DNA of 64,000 bases from Spirodela intermedia (GCA_902729315.2 LR746273.1:4813001-4877000), one strand, 5' to 3'; positions 1-11,409 are shown, counted from the first letter of the stretch. Program-made: numbers and translations. Notes: a model not told the origin generated them from the sequence alone.

Positions 1-289
1 GCACCCTTATTTCCTTCTTTTTCATGAATTTTAAATATATTTCCTTTTCATTTCCTAGTATAAAATTTATAGAAAATCGTATTCATTGAGAAAAATTCTG
101 AATAATTATCAGATATTATATTACATCCCTATGATCGACTTGGAAAATTACCGCTATTTTTGGAAGTTTTATTGAATTATAACTGATATATTTATTCAGA
201 AATACTTCTAAATATCTGAAAATTCATATTTTCTAGTTTTATAAATTTTATATTTACGTGATTTAATATACAACGACTGAGTCACGTCA
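1..289 (+). repeat. 3' portion of element A 5' LTR
   Basis: It matches the ends of the complete LTRs in this window, including the stretch before the terminal GACTGAGTCACGTCA. The last base of the LTR is placed at 289 because the tRNA-Asp primer site follows within a few bases. Confidence 0.9.
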
Positions 290-294
290 AATTT

Positions 295-311
295 TTGCGC
301 CGTTGCCGGGG
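295..311 (+). other. Primer binding site, tRNA-Asp type (element A)
   Basis: The 17 bases differ by one (G to T at the second base) from TGGCGCCGTTGCCGGGG, the complement of the 3' end of plant tRNA-Asp(GUC) including CCA. Athila-type Ty3/gypsy elements are known to use this primer. Confidence 0.85.
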
Positions 312-467
312 ATGTATTGCACAATATTTACTATTTTTCTATTTTTCTCTTAGAGTACACAAAAAAAAATTAACTCTTGTTTTATTTTCTTTTTGCCGAT
401 TTTTTTTAGAAAAAGGGAACAAAAAGAAGCAAGGCAAGGACTGAAGCATCCTGAAGGAGGGTAACAA

Positions 468-2963
468 TTGCTAAATTTTCCCTCAAATTTATTGATTTTT
501 ATGCATGGTAGAAGATCCTTGCATCCAAGGCTAGAAAGTCCTTTCATTATTTCATTCAAAAATAAAGATGCGAAAGAAAAATTAATTTTGATAGATCCTG
601 AAGGAAGTACAAGTCAAACTGAGAACAATCCTATGGCCATGAAAAATTATTATATCCCTGATTCATTTCAAAGAGCATCCAATATTAGAGTCCCATTAGC
701 ACCCAATGTTAAATTCGAAATAAATCTAGGAATTTTTCAAATGCTCCCTAATTTTCATGGATTGCCTTTAGAAGAACCTCATCAGCACTTAGAAAAATTT
801 CATTTGGTCTGTGATTTAGTTAATCTCCCTCAAGTTACACCGGAAATTATTAAGATGAAATTATTCCCTCATACACTTAGGGACAAAGCTAGCCATTGGC
901 TATCCACATTAGATAGAAAATTAACTAGCTGGAAAGATATAGAACAAGCCTTTCTTCGAAAATTTTATCCCTTAGGAAAAACTCAAAATATAAGAAAACA
1001 TATATGGAGTTTTTCTCAAAGACCAGGAGAAACTTTGCATGAGACATGGGAAAAATTCAAAGATTTACTTATAAAGTGTCCTTATCATGCTATACCCAAG
1101 TGGCAGCTCAATAGAATTTTTTATGATGGATTATTAGAACAACATAGAAATATGGTTGATTCTATATATAGAGGAGCTTTTATGGGGAAAACCCCTAATG
1201 AGATTTATAGTCTTTATGAGAATTTAAGTGAAAATTCTAGAGATCAAGCCTCTTTTGAATTATATGACAGGGATATGAAGAGAGGAATTTATGAATTGTA
1301 TCATGATGATGATTCTAAACTTAGAAATGAGGTTAATCAGATTAATCAAAGATTAGAAAAACTTGACTCACTTATTGACAATATTAGAAAGCCTCTTAAC
1401 CCTCAATTTAATTCAAATAGTACAGGTCCTACGTATGGTGAAAATGATCATTTCGAATTTCAATATCAGCATAGACAAGAACAAGTGCAGGTACCCCACG
1501 ATTTTAGTAAAAATAGAGAATATTTTTCTAATTCTTAAAATCCTAATTAGGGGAATAATTTTTCGTTGAGAAACCCAAATAATTCTCAAAATCCAAAAGC
1601 ACTTAGATCCAATTCACATTTTGAATTTCGTCCAAAATAGGAACATAGATTTCAGAAAAATCACTCCTCTCAAATCCAACCTAATGCTATGGAAATGATG
1701 CAGCAAATGAGCCAAATGATCCAACAAACTATGAATCAAATGATTCTGCACCAGAAACAAATTATAGAGGCTCTTGGGAATAAGAGAGAAGAGGGACAGC
1801 CACCTAGTCAGCCCATAGAAAATCTAAAAAACTGTCCAACAGTAAGATTTCAGCAAGGAGAGTCTAGCTAGATAAATTTAGAAAAAAACCCACGAAATGA
1901 AAATGTTAGGTCAGTGAATACATTGAGTGAGAATATTTTACATGATCCTTATTTCCAATTATTAGAAGAAATCGATGAGCCATTAGAAGTAAATGAGAAT
2001 ATTAATGCTGAAAATATAGTAGGAGAAAATTTGAATAAAATCATTTATTGTTCACAATTGATGAATAAATATAGTGAGGATGATGAGGAGAAAAAGCCCT
2101 TAGATAAAGAAACAGCAGCTGATCATGGAAAAATTATCCAAATTTTAGTAGAAGGGAGTAAGGACACAAATGAAGAAAAACATATTTCAGGTGAGGAAAA
2201 ATCAGCTGATTTGGGAGATGTAGGAGATGAAATTAATAAATCTAATCATAATTTTCCAGCCATGGATGTTGATGATGATGTATATCATATACCGAAATTA
2301 AAAGATAGCTCTTGGGAAGATGAAGAATTTGATGAGTTGAGAAACGAAAAACTAGAAAAAGAGTTGATTCAACTAATGAGGAGAAACGAAAATAATGGAT
2401 ATGAATATAGAGATAATTTTCGAGGAGAAAATTTGAATTTTACTGAATTCATTAGATCTGAGATTAAAGAAGACAATCCTTCCATCCTTCAAAACCCACA
2501 GCTCATTAGAATTATTTCTAAACTTGAAATATTTCACTCGCAAATTGAACAAATATATATGGAAGATAAAATGGAGCAGGGGAAGATTATGAAGATAAAA
2601 TAACACATTAAGAAATGGGTGAGTGGAAGAATTAGAGATATCAATTTAGATGAAAAAATTATAGATTGGGTAAGAGCTAATTTGAAAATTATATGGCCTG
2701 ATCACATTTTATGGTCTATTAATAGAAAGTATTTATTAATGAATGAGAGCCTTACAAAACAAGATAGAAATGAAGAAAGATTCTTTTCAAAATGGAAATT
2801 TTATTTTTGGGAAAATTTTGTTAATTTCCATTTTATTTTGGCTGAAAGTATGTCAAGATATATATATGAAGTATATGAATTTATGCTAAATCTGAAAAAG
2901 AATATCATGAAACTTACCTTGGGATACAAATATATTTTGATGGCCATAGATCATCTTATATGA
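468..2963 (+). pseudogene. gag plus acidic ORF, single frame with stop codons (element A)
   Basis: All open pieces between 468 and 2963 lie in one frame, interrupted only by stops near 1538, 1640, 1871 and 2603, so the ancestor was one polypeptide of about 830 residues. The first 350 or so residues are Athila-type gag: a retrotransposon gag core with an EEPHQHLEKF motif, LFPHTLRDKASHWL, and a later GETLHETWEKFKDLL segment. A Met/Gln-rich probable coiled coil follows (about 1689-1790). The remainder is acidic (many DDE and EE runs) and ends in a basic, Trp/Phe/Tyr-rich domain (2619-2963). No CCHC knuckle and no pol motif is visible. Gag would form the particle; the role of the acidic part is unknown. 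The first Met is uncertain. Confidence 0.85.
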
Positions 2964-4554
2964 TCTAAGAGCTGTCCAGCTGAAGACATTAAATTCAACG
3001 CTGCATGGGAGGCAACCCATGGTTTTTATTTCATTTTGTTTGATTTTTTTTTAAGCTCTGTTTTTCTTAGAATTTCGCAGTACTTGTTTCTGTATTTGTT
3101 TTTTCGAAAAAGTGTAGGAGGAGGCATGTAAGACGAAATGGAAAATTAAAAACGAGGTTGAGGTGATGTCTTTCATAGCTTTATCATTTATGACAACATT
3201 TTTAATGCTAAACTTTGCATATATGCATGCTTCACTTGAAAATTATATTTTCTGCATATTCTGTTTCGATTTTTCTGTGTCATTGAGGACAATGTCATTT
3301 TTAAGTTGGGGGGAGAAGTATTCATTATTAATTTATGCTGTAGGACGATTAAGAACATTTGTTTGCATTTTATTCAACTTAGAACAGAAACTAAAAAAAT
3401 AAAAATAAAATAAGATTCGGAAAAACTACAACATCTATTTTTCGTTTTCCGTCAGAAACAACAAACTGTCAAAAACAGCAGACAAAAAACAGCCCGAAAT
3501 TTGAAATTCTAGAAGACCCTTTTCTCACATTTCAATTCCCTAGATATATATTACTGAAATTCAAAATTACAGCTATAAAGAGGATAGTTTTGATTTATTT
3601 TTGACAAATTTATTGCTGCTAAAAATAGAACTGAAAATAGAAAACAGAACTGTCAGAACTATCTAATTTACAAATCTCTTACATCATATTGCATGAATGA
3701 AAAATTAAATCAATTAGATTGATTGATACCAAAAGATACTAGGAAGATTATTATTGAGTCAAAAGAATGATCTAGTAGCATGAAATGTTGGAATACTCCT
3801 TGGATACATGATAGATAACATGGATTTGATTTTACAGATTTTCACTTCATGATCTTGATGGATAATATTTACTTGATGTGAAAATTTGATTGATCATTTG
3901 AGTTTAATGGAGATTTTTGCACCCTGATCTATAAGACTTGTGAGGAGAAATCACTTATTTCGAAAAAAAAAGAGAGAGAGCAATGTGAAAAATCTAGAAA
4001 CGAAGAGTACACATAGAGGGTGTGAGACATCATTCTCATTGTCGAAAATCGTGTATAGAAAAACACTTGCTGCAAAATAAGTGGATAAAGTGAAAGCCCT
4101 GAAAATGAAGAATACACATGGAGGGTGTGAGACATCATTCTCATAGTCGAAATTTGTCTACAGGAAAAGCTACTTATCCACTATAAAAGAAGGAAGAAAT
4201 ATAGTGCAAACTTCAAAAATCAAGACATGGAAAAAGGGAAATGTAGGATCAATATTATTCTTAGATGATTATTGATAATTAGAACATCTTGTAAATATAT
4301 CTATGAGTGAAGAAGTGATAAAGATGTGAATAGAAGAAGTGAAGTCTAGATTGTTATTCCAAAGAGTGCTTAAACATTTAAGTGCTTGACATCATTCTTA
4401 AAGACTTGATATAAGAGTCCAAAGTGTCTAAAGGTGCATCATTTCTAATTGTATTTTAATTTTTATGTATTGAAATATGATGTTTGAGATTTGTAAATTT
4501 TTATTTTCGTAATTCCATTGCTAAGGGACTAGCAATTATTTAAGTTGGGGGGTG
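2964..4554 (+). other. Conserved 3' noncoding region and polypurine tracts (element A)
   Basis: About 1.6 kb with no reading frame, conserved in elements B, D and E. It contains a CATGGG/CCCATG hairpin (3004-3021), a CATTGAGGACAATG motif (from about 3281) known from Athila-type elements, an internal TTAAGTTGGGGGG tract (3300-3312), a pair of about 46-bp direct repeats 105 bp apart (from 4002 and 4107), and the LTR-adjacent polypurine tract TTAAGTTGGGGGGTG (4540-4554). Confidence 0.8.
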
Positions 4555-6196
4555 TGATAACTCTTCATTATCATGAGTTAATAATTAGTAAATAATATAG
4601 TTTTAGCCTTAACTCATGATAAATAGACTTATATTTGTGTTAAAGTGTGAAAAGTTGTTTTCAATTGATTAATGTGATTTTTTCGGTAATTATGTGATTT
4701 TATACGAATTTATATGATTTTTACAGTCTTACTTTTGAGATAAATGAAGAAAAAGAAATAAAACTAAAATATTGCAAAATGGGGAGGACCCGCCGGCCAG
4801 CTCGGCCCGCATGCGGGTCGGAAGCTCAGTCGGGGAGTAGCCGCGAGCAGGGGCTCGAGCAGCTTGGACCGATAGGGGCACGTGTGCGCCACTCCCCTTC
4901 CTCGTCACTAGTGGCCAGCCGGCTGTGGGGCAAGGAGTGGTCGTACACGCGAGAGAAGGAACTTTGCCTAGAAAGCTAGCATTACTATATATTCGCCTGA
5001 AAAATCGGCGCACAACCGATGTGGGACTAAACCCGCATCACACCTTCCTCAGAAGGGGCAGACAACCGGGGCGGGTTCGAATCCTCCCAGAGTCAAAATT
5101 CATATATTTTTATCTCATTATCGCGACTTTTCTACAGATCGCTAGTGAAGGATTAAGCAACGAGAATCGCTGGATCATCGGTGAAAATCTCGTCAACGCG
5201 ATTCGCAGAGCATTGCTACTAAAATTGCTGAATGATTTGCGATAAAAGGATCGCGAATCCATTGAGTAAATCATCTCTGATTGATCAACAAACAAGCCGT
5301 CGTCGAGAAGAGGACGATCCGCTGGGAGACGAGTCGTCACCTCCTGAGAGCGTACCAGATGCGATGAAGAGCCTCCTCTTGCTACGCGGACCTGAGGATG
5401 AAGCTCCCTCACACGCGCCCCACTTTCATCCAGCTCCTCTTTGTCGGGTGACAGCCGCCGGAGAGCCGCAAAGTCGTCGTTTTTCCGCTCTGCCGGGTGA
5501 CAGCCACCGGAGATGACTCGGCAACCCATTTCATTAATTTCTAGACTTCGCGAGAAGATCTAGAGATTGCCCACGTCGTCTTTGCCCAAGGAGAGCCTTC
5601 GAGGCCATGGACACTGCATGATGATCCTCCCGAATGCTCAGGATTCCGGTGCATCGCCGACGCATCTCCGTCGTGACGCCGGAACTCTATTTTCCTACTT
5701 TCAAACTTACTTTACGCTTCATTTAGTGATACTTTTTGTGATTTTAATTTACCAAAATATACTTTGTTCTATTATGATTCTTCTAGCTTTTGCAGATCTT
5801 AATTTGATTAACTAAATCGTCTGTAATCGCTTTCGTAAGAATCGTCGGGCGGAACTCTGTTTTCGCCTGATTCGCGTTCGCCAGGCGCTGACATCATCCT
5901 GACGTCCGCACCCTTATTTCCTTCTTTTTCGTGAATTTTAAATATATTTCCTTTTCATTTCCTAGTATAAAATTCATAGAAAATCGTATTCATTGAGAAA
6001 AATTCTGAATAATTACCAGATATTATATTACATCCCTGTTATCGACCTGGAAAATTACCGCTATTTTTGGAAGTTTTATTGAATTATAATTGATATATTT
6101 ATTCAGAAATACTTCTAAATATTCAAAAATTCATATTTTCTAGTTTTATAAATTTTATATTTGCGTGATTTAATATACAACGACTGAGTCACGTTA
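4555..6196 (+). repeat. 3' LTR of element A (complete)
   Basis: It starts TGATAACTC directly after the polypurine tract and ends CACGTTA (consensus CACGTCA). It has a TATATAT box at about 4986-4992, a GC-rich upstream block (about 4780-4930), a tRNA B-box-like GGTTCGAATCC near 5078, an inverted repeat GATTTGCGAT/ATCGCGAATC (5234-5259, one mismatch), and two copies of a GGTGACAGC(C)GCCGGAG motif near 5450 and 5495. Confidence 0.92.
4986..4992 (+). promoter_or_regulatory. Probable LTR core promoter (TATA box)
   Basis: TATATAT in the sequence ATTACTATATATTC is conserved at the same place in nearly every LTR copy here, about 430 bp from the LTR start. That would make U3 about 0.45 kb and R plus U5 about 1.15 kb. 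The transcription start is inferred, not seen. Confidence 0.5.
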
Positions 6197-6799
6197 CTTA
6201 ACATCAACCATCACCATGGTATACACTTATTGTTTATTTTCTAGTTTCTGAAAAATTACAGAACAATGGGATAAGAATAGAAAACATCATTTCTTTTTTA
6301 TGATTAGAAATTATTTTTGGCATGATCTTGATTTATATTATTTGGGAAATGATTAAATTTTAAAGAGATGTGATCTTGAAGAAGAATATCATAGCATTTT
6401 TAACATGTGTCATTCATCTAACTGTGGAGGACATTTCTATAGACAAAAAATAGCTACAAATTTTTTTCAGTGTGGTTTTTATTGGCCTACAATCATTAAA
6501 GATTCTATAGAATTTAGTAGAACATGTATTTCATACCAATCTATAGGTAACATGAGTAAAAAAGATGAAATGCCCATGAGTAACATGTTAGTAGTCGAAA
6601 TTTTTGATGTATTGGTTTCATGGGTCCCTTCCCATCAGCTGAAAAATATGAATATATTTTACTTGTTGTTAATTATGTGTCTAAGTGGGTGGAAGCTATT
6701 CCTACTAGAACTAATGATCATAAAATCGTGATGAAATTTGTGCAGAAAAATCGTGATGATCATAAAATCATGATGAAATTTGTGCAGGAAATTTGTCCA
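6197..6799 (+). pseudogene. Athila-type integrase fragment (broken)
   Basis: The RNase H-integrase linker and N-terminal half of an Athila integrase continue directly from element A's 3' LTR. The zinc-binding region is visible (CHSSNCGGHF), but its last CxxC reads CISY instead of CISC. It is followed by the start of the catalytic core (GPFPSAEKYEYILLVVNYVS). A frameshift lies near 6615. A 42-bp tandem duplication (6716-6757 and 6758-6799) repeats the codons for DHKIVMKFVQ, then homology stops. The matching region in element E is 40800-41345. Confidence 0.85.
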
Positions 6800-7069
6800 A
6801 CCAATGACCAAGCTCATAATAATGAAAGATTGCTCCGTCTTTCCGTCTATTCCACACCCTACTCGAAGCTTGTCATGATGTGGTGGGAGAGCTTCTTGCC
6901 ACCCCATCAGCTTTCGTCACCCAGCCAGCCAGCCAGTTGTCTCCTGACGCCATCAACATCGTCGTTTCCACGGCGAGCGCACTCCCCTCCAGCTTCCAGT
7001 CCTACCCCAGCTGGTGAAGTTGCCTCTTAAGGAGCTCTACGTCGAGCCAACATCTCTGATCTTGTCCCT
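6800..7069. other. Unassigned sequence between integrase relic and duplicated segment
   Basis: Mixed-composition sequence with a C/T-rich part (6900-7020) and short CAGC repeats. An open frame runs on from the integrase fragment by chance. I recognise nothing in it. Confidence 0.4.
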
Positions 7070-7288
7070 CAGAAGCTGAGGCCTCCATGAACCTGATGCA
7101 ATGTTGATAATGTCACATCTACAAACATTACCAGTAGAGATATCACGAGAAAGTTAAGTCTCAAGGGACACTAAGAGAATGGTAGTCTTCACAAGGCAAG
7201 CTATATCCTTTGGAGAGGGTAGATGAAAGCTTGGATTTTGCCATCCTTGGAGTGACAAGTCAATGTTACGTTCACCTAAAAAGGTGGG

Positions 7289-8890
7289 TGACGTGACTTA
7301 GTCGTTGTATAGTAAATCACGCATATTTAAAATTTATAAAACTAGAAAATACGAATTTTTAGATATTTAGAAGTATTTCTGAACAAATATATCAATTATA
7401 ATTCAATAAAAGTTCCACAAATAGCGGTAATTTTCCAAGTCAATCATAGGGATGTAATATAATATCTGGTAATTATTCAGAATTTTTCTCAAAGAATATT
7501 ATTTTCTATGAATTTTATACTAAGAAATGAAAAGGAAATATATTTAAAATTTATAAAAAAGGGAAATAAGGGTGCGGATGTCATGATGATGTCAGTGCCC
7601 GGTGAATGTGAATCCGGCGGAAATAGAGTTCCGCCTGGTGATTCTTACGTAACTAATTATAGACGATTTAATTGATCAAATTAAGATTTATAAAAGCCGG
7701 AAGAATCGTAATGAAATGAAGTATATCTTGGTAAATTTAAAATCAACAAATTATCACTAAATGAAACGAAAATTAAGTTGAAAGCAAGAAAACAGAGTTT
7801 TGGCATCGTGGCAGCGATGGGTTGACGATGCACCAGAATCTTGAGCGTTCCAGAGGATTGTCATGCAGTATCCACGGCCTCGAAAGCTCTCCTTGGACAA
7901 AGATGACGTGGACAATCTCTAGATCTCTTTACAAAGTCTAGAGATTAATGAAATGGGTTGTCGAATCGTCTTCGGCGGCTATCATCTGGCGGAGCGGAAA
8001 AATGGTGACTTTGCAGCTCTCTGATGGCTATCATCTGACGGAGAAGAGCTAAATGGAGGTGGGGCCCGTGTTAGGGAGCTTCATCCTTAAATCCGTGCAG
8101 CAAGAGTTGGCTCTTCATCACATCTAGTACGCTCTCAGGAGGTGGCGACTCATCTCCCGGCAGATCGTCCTCTTCTTGATGACAGCTTGTTCGTCGATCA
8201 ATCGGAGATGCTTTACTCGATGGATTCACAATCTTTTTATCGCGAATCATTCAGCAATTTTAGTAACAATACTCCACGAATCGCATTGACGAGATTTTCA
8301 CTGGTGATTTGCAAGAAAGTCGTGATAATCAGATAAAAAATATGAATTTTGGCTCTGGGAGGATTCGAACCCGCCCGGTTGCCCGCCCTTTTTGGAGAGG
8401 GTGTGACGCAGGTTTAGTCCCACATCAATTGTGCGTCAAAATTTCAGGTAAATATATAGTAATATTATATTTTCGATCAAGTCTCTTTCTCACACGTGTA
8501 CGACCACTCCTTGCCCCACAGCTGGCTGGCCACCGGTGATGTGGAAGGGAGGTGGCATGCACATACCCCTATTGGTCCAAGCTACTCGAGCCCCTACTCA
8601 TGGCTACTCCTCGACTGCGCTTCCGACCCGCTTGTGGGCCTGGCTGGTCGGCGGGTCCCCCCCATTTTGTCTTATTTTTATTTTTATTTCTTTTTCTTCA
8701 GTTATCTCAAAAGTAAAACTGTAAAAATCATATAAATTAGTATAAAATCAAATAATTACCCAAAAATTCACATTAATTAATTGAAAACCACTTTTCACAC
8801 TTTAACACAAATATAAGTCTATTTATCATGAGTTAAGGCTAAAACTATATTATTTATTAATTATTAGCTTATGATAGTGAAGACTTATCA
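7289..8890 (-). repeat. Solo LTR of the Athila-like family (TSD GTGGG)
   Basis: A complete LTR in inverted orientation, from TGACGTGAC to ACTTATCA, with GTGGG on both sides (7284-7288 and 8891-8895). No internal sequence is present, so it is the product of LTR-LTR recombination. The paralogous site near 56869 reads GGTGGGATACTCAG without the insert, an empty site that confirms both boundaries. Confidence 0.95.
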
Positions 8891-9202
8891 GTGGGACACT
8901 CAGAACCCTTCAAACCTCATGGCCCTCGCTCATTCTTGTCCAAATAAGGGGACGAGCAAAAAGAGCTAGGGGAGGCGTGGTTCACATGGCGCCTTATGTA
9001 AAACATGCGTTTTTATTGTAACTTTGCGACTGCTCATCTTGTGATTTCTTAATATTATGGCTTACTCAATGTACTATTAGTCTACGAAGAAAAAAAGAGA
9101 GAATGGAAGAACTGACACTTGAAGACCATCTAAATCTTGGCACCACTGCCCGATGTTTGGGGTGTAAGCCCTCCATCTCGGGAAAAGTTTTAAATTAAGG
9201 GG

Positions 9203-9203
9203 T

Positions 9204-9240
<37 letters not shown>

Positions 9241-9241
9241 G
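9203..9241. repeat. (GA)n microsatellite
   Basis: Nearly uninterrupted GA dinucleotides with one AAA break, in the duplicated segment. The paralogous position (about 57224-57283) has GA runs combined with an ACAC run. Confidence 0.9.
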
Positions 9242-10491
9242 CTAATTGGATGAAAAATCACAAACCTGTAGCAAAAGTGTCTAGATTTATTGGTATAATT
9301 ATTTAGTCTGATACAAATCATGGGTTTTAAGATATTCTGATGCATAAGCCGACTGTTACTTTGACCCATTAATCAATTGAAGAAATTCTAAAATGAAAAT
9401 CTTAGTGCACATAACACTATAATACAAGTCTACCATATCAGGTTTTTCTAGACTTGCTGGTTGCTGTGTTCATCTTTAGGAGCGTCCCTGCGAAAATGAA
9501 CGAAACAATACCAAGAATGATTTATAGCGATTTGGTTATGCCCTAAGCTTTCTCTATCCCCCAAGCCTGTTCTCGATTTCACTTAGCTCTGTGGTTAAAC
9601 TAGTTGAGCTCCCAGAAGTGCTTCGATACTATAAGAGAGACAGAGAGAGAGGGGGGAGACGTGGGGCGGGGGCGCACAGTGGGAGGGAAAAGGATGCTTG
9701 AGAGGGAGGGAGAGTGAGGTGGAAGAAATGCGGCCCTATGAAAACGTATCATTTCCGTCCATCTCTTTAGCTCAATACTCGAACGTACTCTTCAGACTCT
9801 CCCCTGCGTTCTCTCACGATATGACATCCAACACGTCCCCACGGAAGAGGGACAACAGGCCAAGCCAGAAAGTATCGAGATGGAGTCGGGTCGCTTTATG
9901 GTCTGTCGCCGTCGGCACGGAATTTGTCAAACCCTGGAAACTTTGAATTGGTGCACCTGACGTAGTCGGACGAGATTTCATCAATCGTCCCCTTCCCCAA
10001 TGTTTTAATTAGGCGGGATCTCTGGAGGACAGCATCAGACGACTTCTTCCCGTAATGATGCCGCCGTTCTAGAAGAGTCGAACATCAACGATGCTTCCTC
10101 TCTCTCCCTCCCTCATCCAAGAAGCAAGCACGACAGTCTCTCAAGCATCATCCTCCCTCTCTCCTACGAAGTCTTCTGACGAAGTCGGACGATACTGCAC
10201 CACGCGTCCCCTACATGCGTCTTTTAAATTGGGGGGTTCTCTAGGAACCCAAAAGTCTAACCATTCGCACTGTGGAATAAGAACGCATGTACCGCATCAA
10301 CCATGGCCGTCAGAATCAAGGTGTTAGAGACAAAAGATCCCCTGAAGCTGTTTTGGACAAAGACTCCCGCAAGTGTGGCACCGGAATACGAGAAAAAACA
10401 CAGAGAAGACCACCAGATGCGTCAGAAATTTAATCCAATTTCATACGACGTAACAATAAGGGCACATGGATACATGAAGCTGCGTAGGTTT

Positions 10492-11209
10492 CTACAACAT
10501 CAGAGCGGCTGCGATTGTTGTCAACGCAAAGGTGGCAGCGACCGCGGCTGTTCCGAGGGTTGCAGAGGGCGCCGCCCCGGGAACTCCGGGTGCCGAACCA
10601 GAAGGTCCGGGGGTGGAGGACGTTGGAGGGCTAGCAACAGTTGTGGGAGGTGTTGGTGCTCCGGAGGAGGTCGGGGATGGCGGGGTGGCCGAAGGGGTGG
10701 AGGCCGCCGCCACTGTGAGAGTCATCTTCTGGCCTGCACTACAGTGACCATTGACGCCGCAGATGAAGTATCTGGTGCCCGCTGCAGTGAGTTCCACGGT
10801 GGCCGGGCCGGTGGTGTACGTGGCGATGGGGTTGGACGTAGTGCAGTCGTCGTAGTTCGCCCTCGTCACCTCGAGCACGTCGTGGGCACCGTTGTTGAAG
10901 TTGAAAACTGCAGAGGGGCAGGATCAGGGAGTTTGATTAGAGTGCTCTGGGGCGCACTATTAGAGATTGAGATGATGCTAAGAAGCTGAGAGGAATGAAG
11001 GAACGGAGAGACTGAAGATGCTGCCTACCGAGAGAATCGCCGACAGCGAATGTCTGCCTGCTGGCCCAGTCAGTGTAGTAGCTGGGACTGGATGGGATGC
11101 TCCATATCTGGTTGTCCCCTACCTCGAATGTGGCCGCGAGCGCGCCCGTGGCGGCGTAAACCACGACGAGGATGAAGAAGGGAAGTGCAGAGGACGAAGA
11201 TGAGGTCAT
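10492..11209 (-). CDS. Stellacyanin-like phytocyanin (blue copper protein, GPI-anchored), two exons
   Basis: Exon 1 is 11209-11029 and exon 2 is 10907-10492, with a 121-bp GT-AG phase-1 intron after GDSL, the usual phytocyanin intron place. The spliced product is 198 residues. Residues 1-25 are a signal peptide ending ALA; the plastocyanin-like domain is about 27-126. Copper ligands by spacing are His69, Cys110, His115 and Gln120 (HCSAGQK); Gln as axial ligand is the stellacyanin type. Cys82 and Cys116 fit the conserved disulfide. A Pro/Ser/Thr-rich arabinogalactan-like stretch (about 127-175) leads to a hydrophobic C-terminus typical of a GPI signal. It probably acts as a small electron-transfer or signalling protein at the outer plasma membrane. 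No internal stop or frameshift is seen. The redox role is family knowledge, not shown here. Confidence 0.93.
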
Positions 11210-11399
11210 GCTTGTTGGTCGCTGTTGTCTGAGAAGAAACAGTTCTTCGTGTGTTCTGCAGGTCGCCCTTGCCCACAGCCCTCGCAGCCCCCTCCTTCCC
11301 CTGAGTCCACACAGACACAGGATCGCGCAAAGCGGAGAGAAGAAGGGTAGATGGGAGTTCGTGAGGGGGGGATGAGGAATATATGCGTGTGCGGGGCTG

Positions 11400-11407
11400 C
11401 TTTTATA
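11400..11407 (-). promoter_or_regulatory. TATA box of the phytocyanin gene
   Basis: On the minus strand this reads TATAAAAG, about 190 bp upstream of the start codon at 11209, a reasonable place for a plant core promoter with a 5' leader of roughly 160 bp. Confidence 0.6.
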
Positions 11408-11409
11408 GT

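Larger units (their letters stand above)
1..6196 (+). mobile_element. Non-autonomous Athila-like LTR retrotransposon, element A (5' end outside window)
   Basis: The order is end of 5' LTR (to 289), primer binding site, one long gag-plus-acidic frame (468-2963), about 1.6 kb of noncoding sequence, polypurine tract (4540-4554) and a complete 3' LTR (4555-6196). No protease, reverse transcriptase, RNase H or integrase lies between the LTRs, so it could not replicate without a helper. The 3' LTR abuts an integrase remnant of another Athila-type element, so A inserted into an older relative. The target duplication cannot be tested because the left end is missing. Elements B and D share the layout and are clearly the same family. 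Confidence 0.9.
7070..10340. repeat. Segmental duplication copy S1 (partner at about 56680-58345)
   Basis: 7070-7288 and 8896-10340 match 56680-58345 in the same order, interrupted only by the solo LTR at 7289-8890. The match includes a coding-like stretch near 7074-7135, two GA-rich blocks, and the closing stretch with GTTAGAGACAAAAGAT. The GA tracts differ greatly in length between the copies. After 10340 this copy runs into the 3' flank of the phytocyanin gene, while the other copy is cut by a copia LTR. Confidence 0.85.

Noticed and set aside
3163-3402. A 79-codon hydrophobic frame in the 3' noncoding region (also in D at 37645)
   Set aside because: The two copies differ in start context, B and E do not keep it, and it overlaps the conserved CATTGAGGACAATG and polypurine signals.
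4002-4152. Short direct repeats as a CRISPR-like array
   Set aside because: Only two units are present, within retrotransposon noncoding sequence of a plant genome.
5060-5100. Possible tRNA gene in the LTR (GGTTCGAATCC with an acceptor-like stretch)
   Set aside because: No matching acceptor 5' strand, D-arm or anticodon arm was found upstream and the T-stem has a mismatch. It is kept only as a B-box-like finding.
10303-10989. A 228-codon plus-strand open frame, Gly/Arg-rich
   Set aside because: It is the antisense shadow of phytocyanin exon 2 and its intron, which has clear copper ligands and splice sites on the minus strand.
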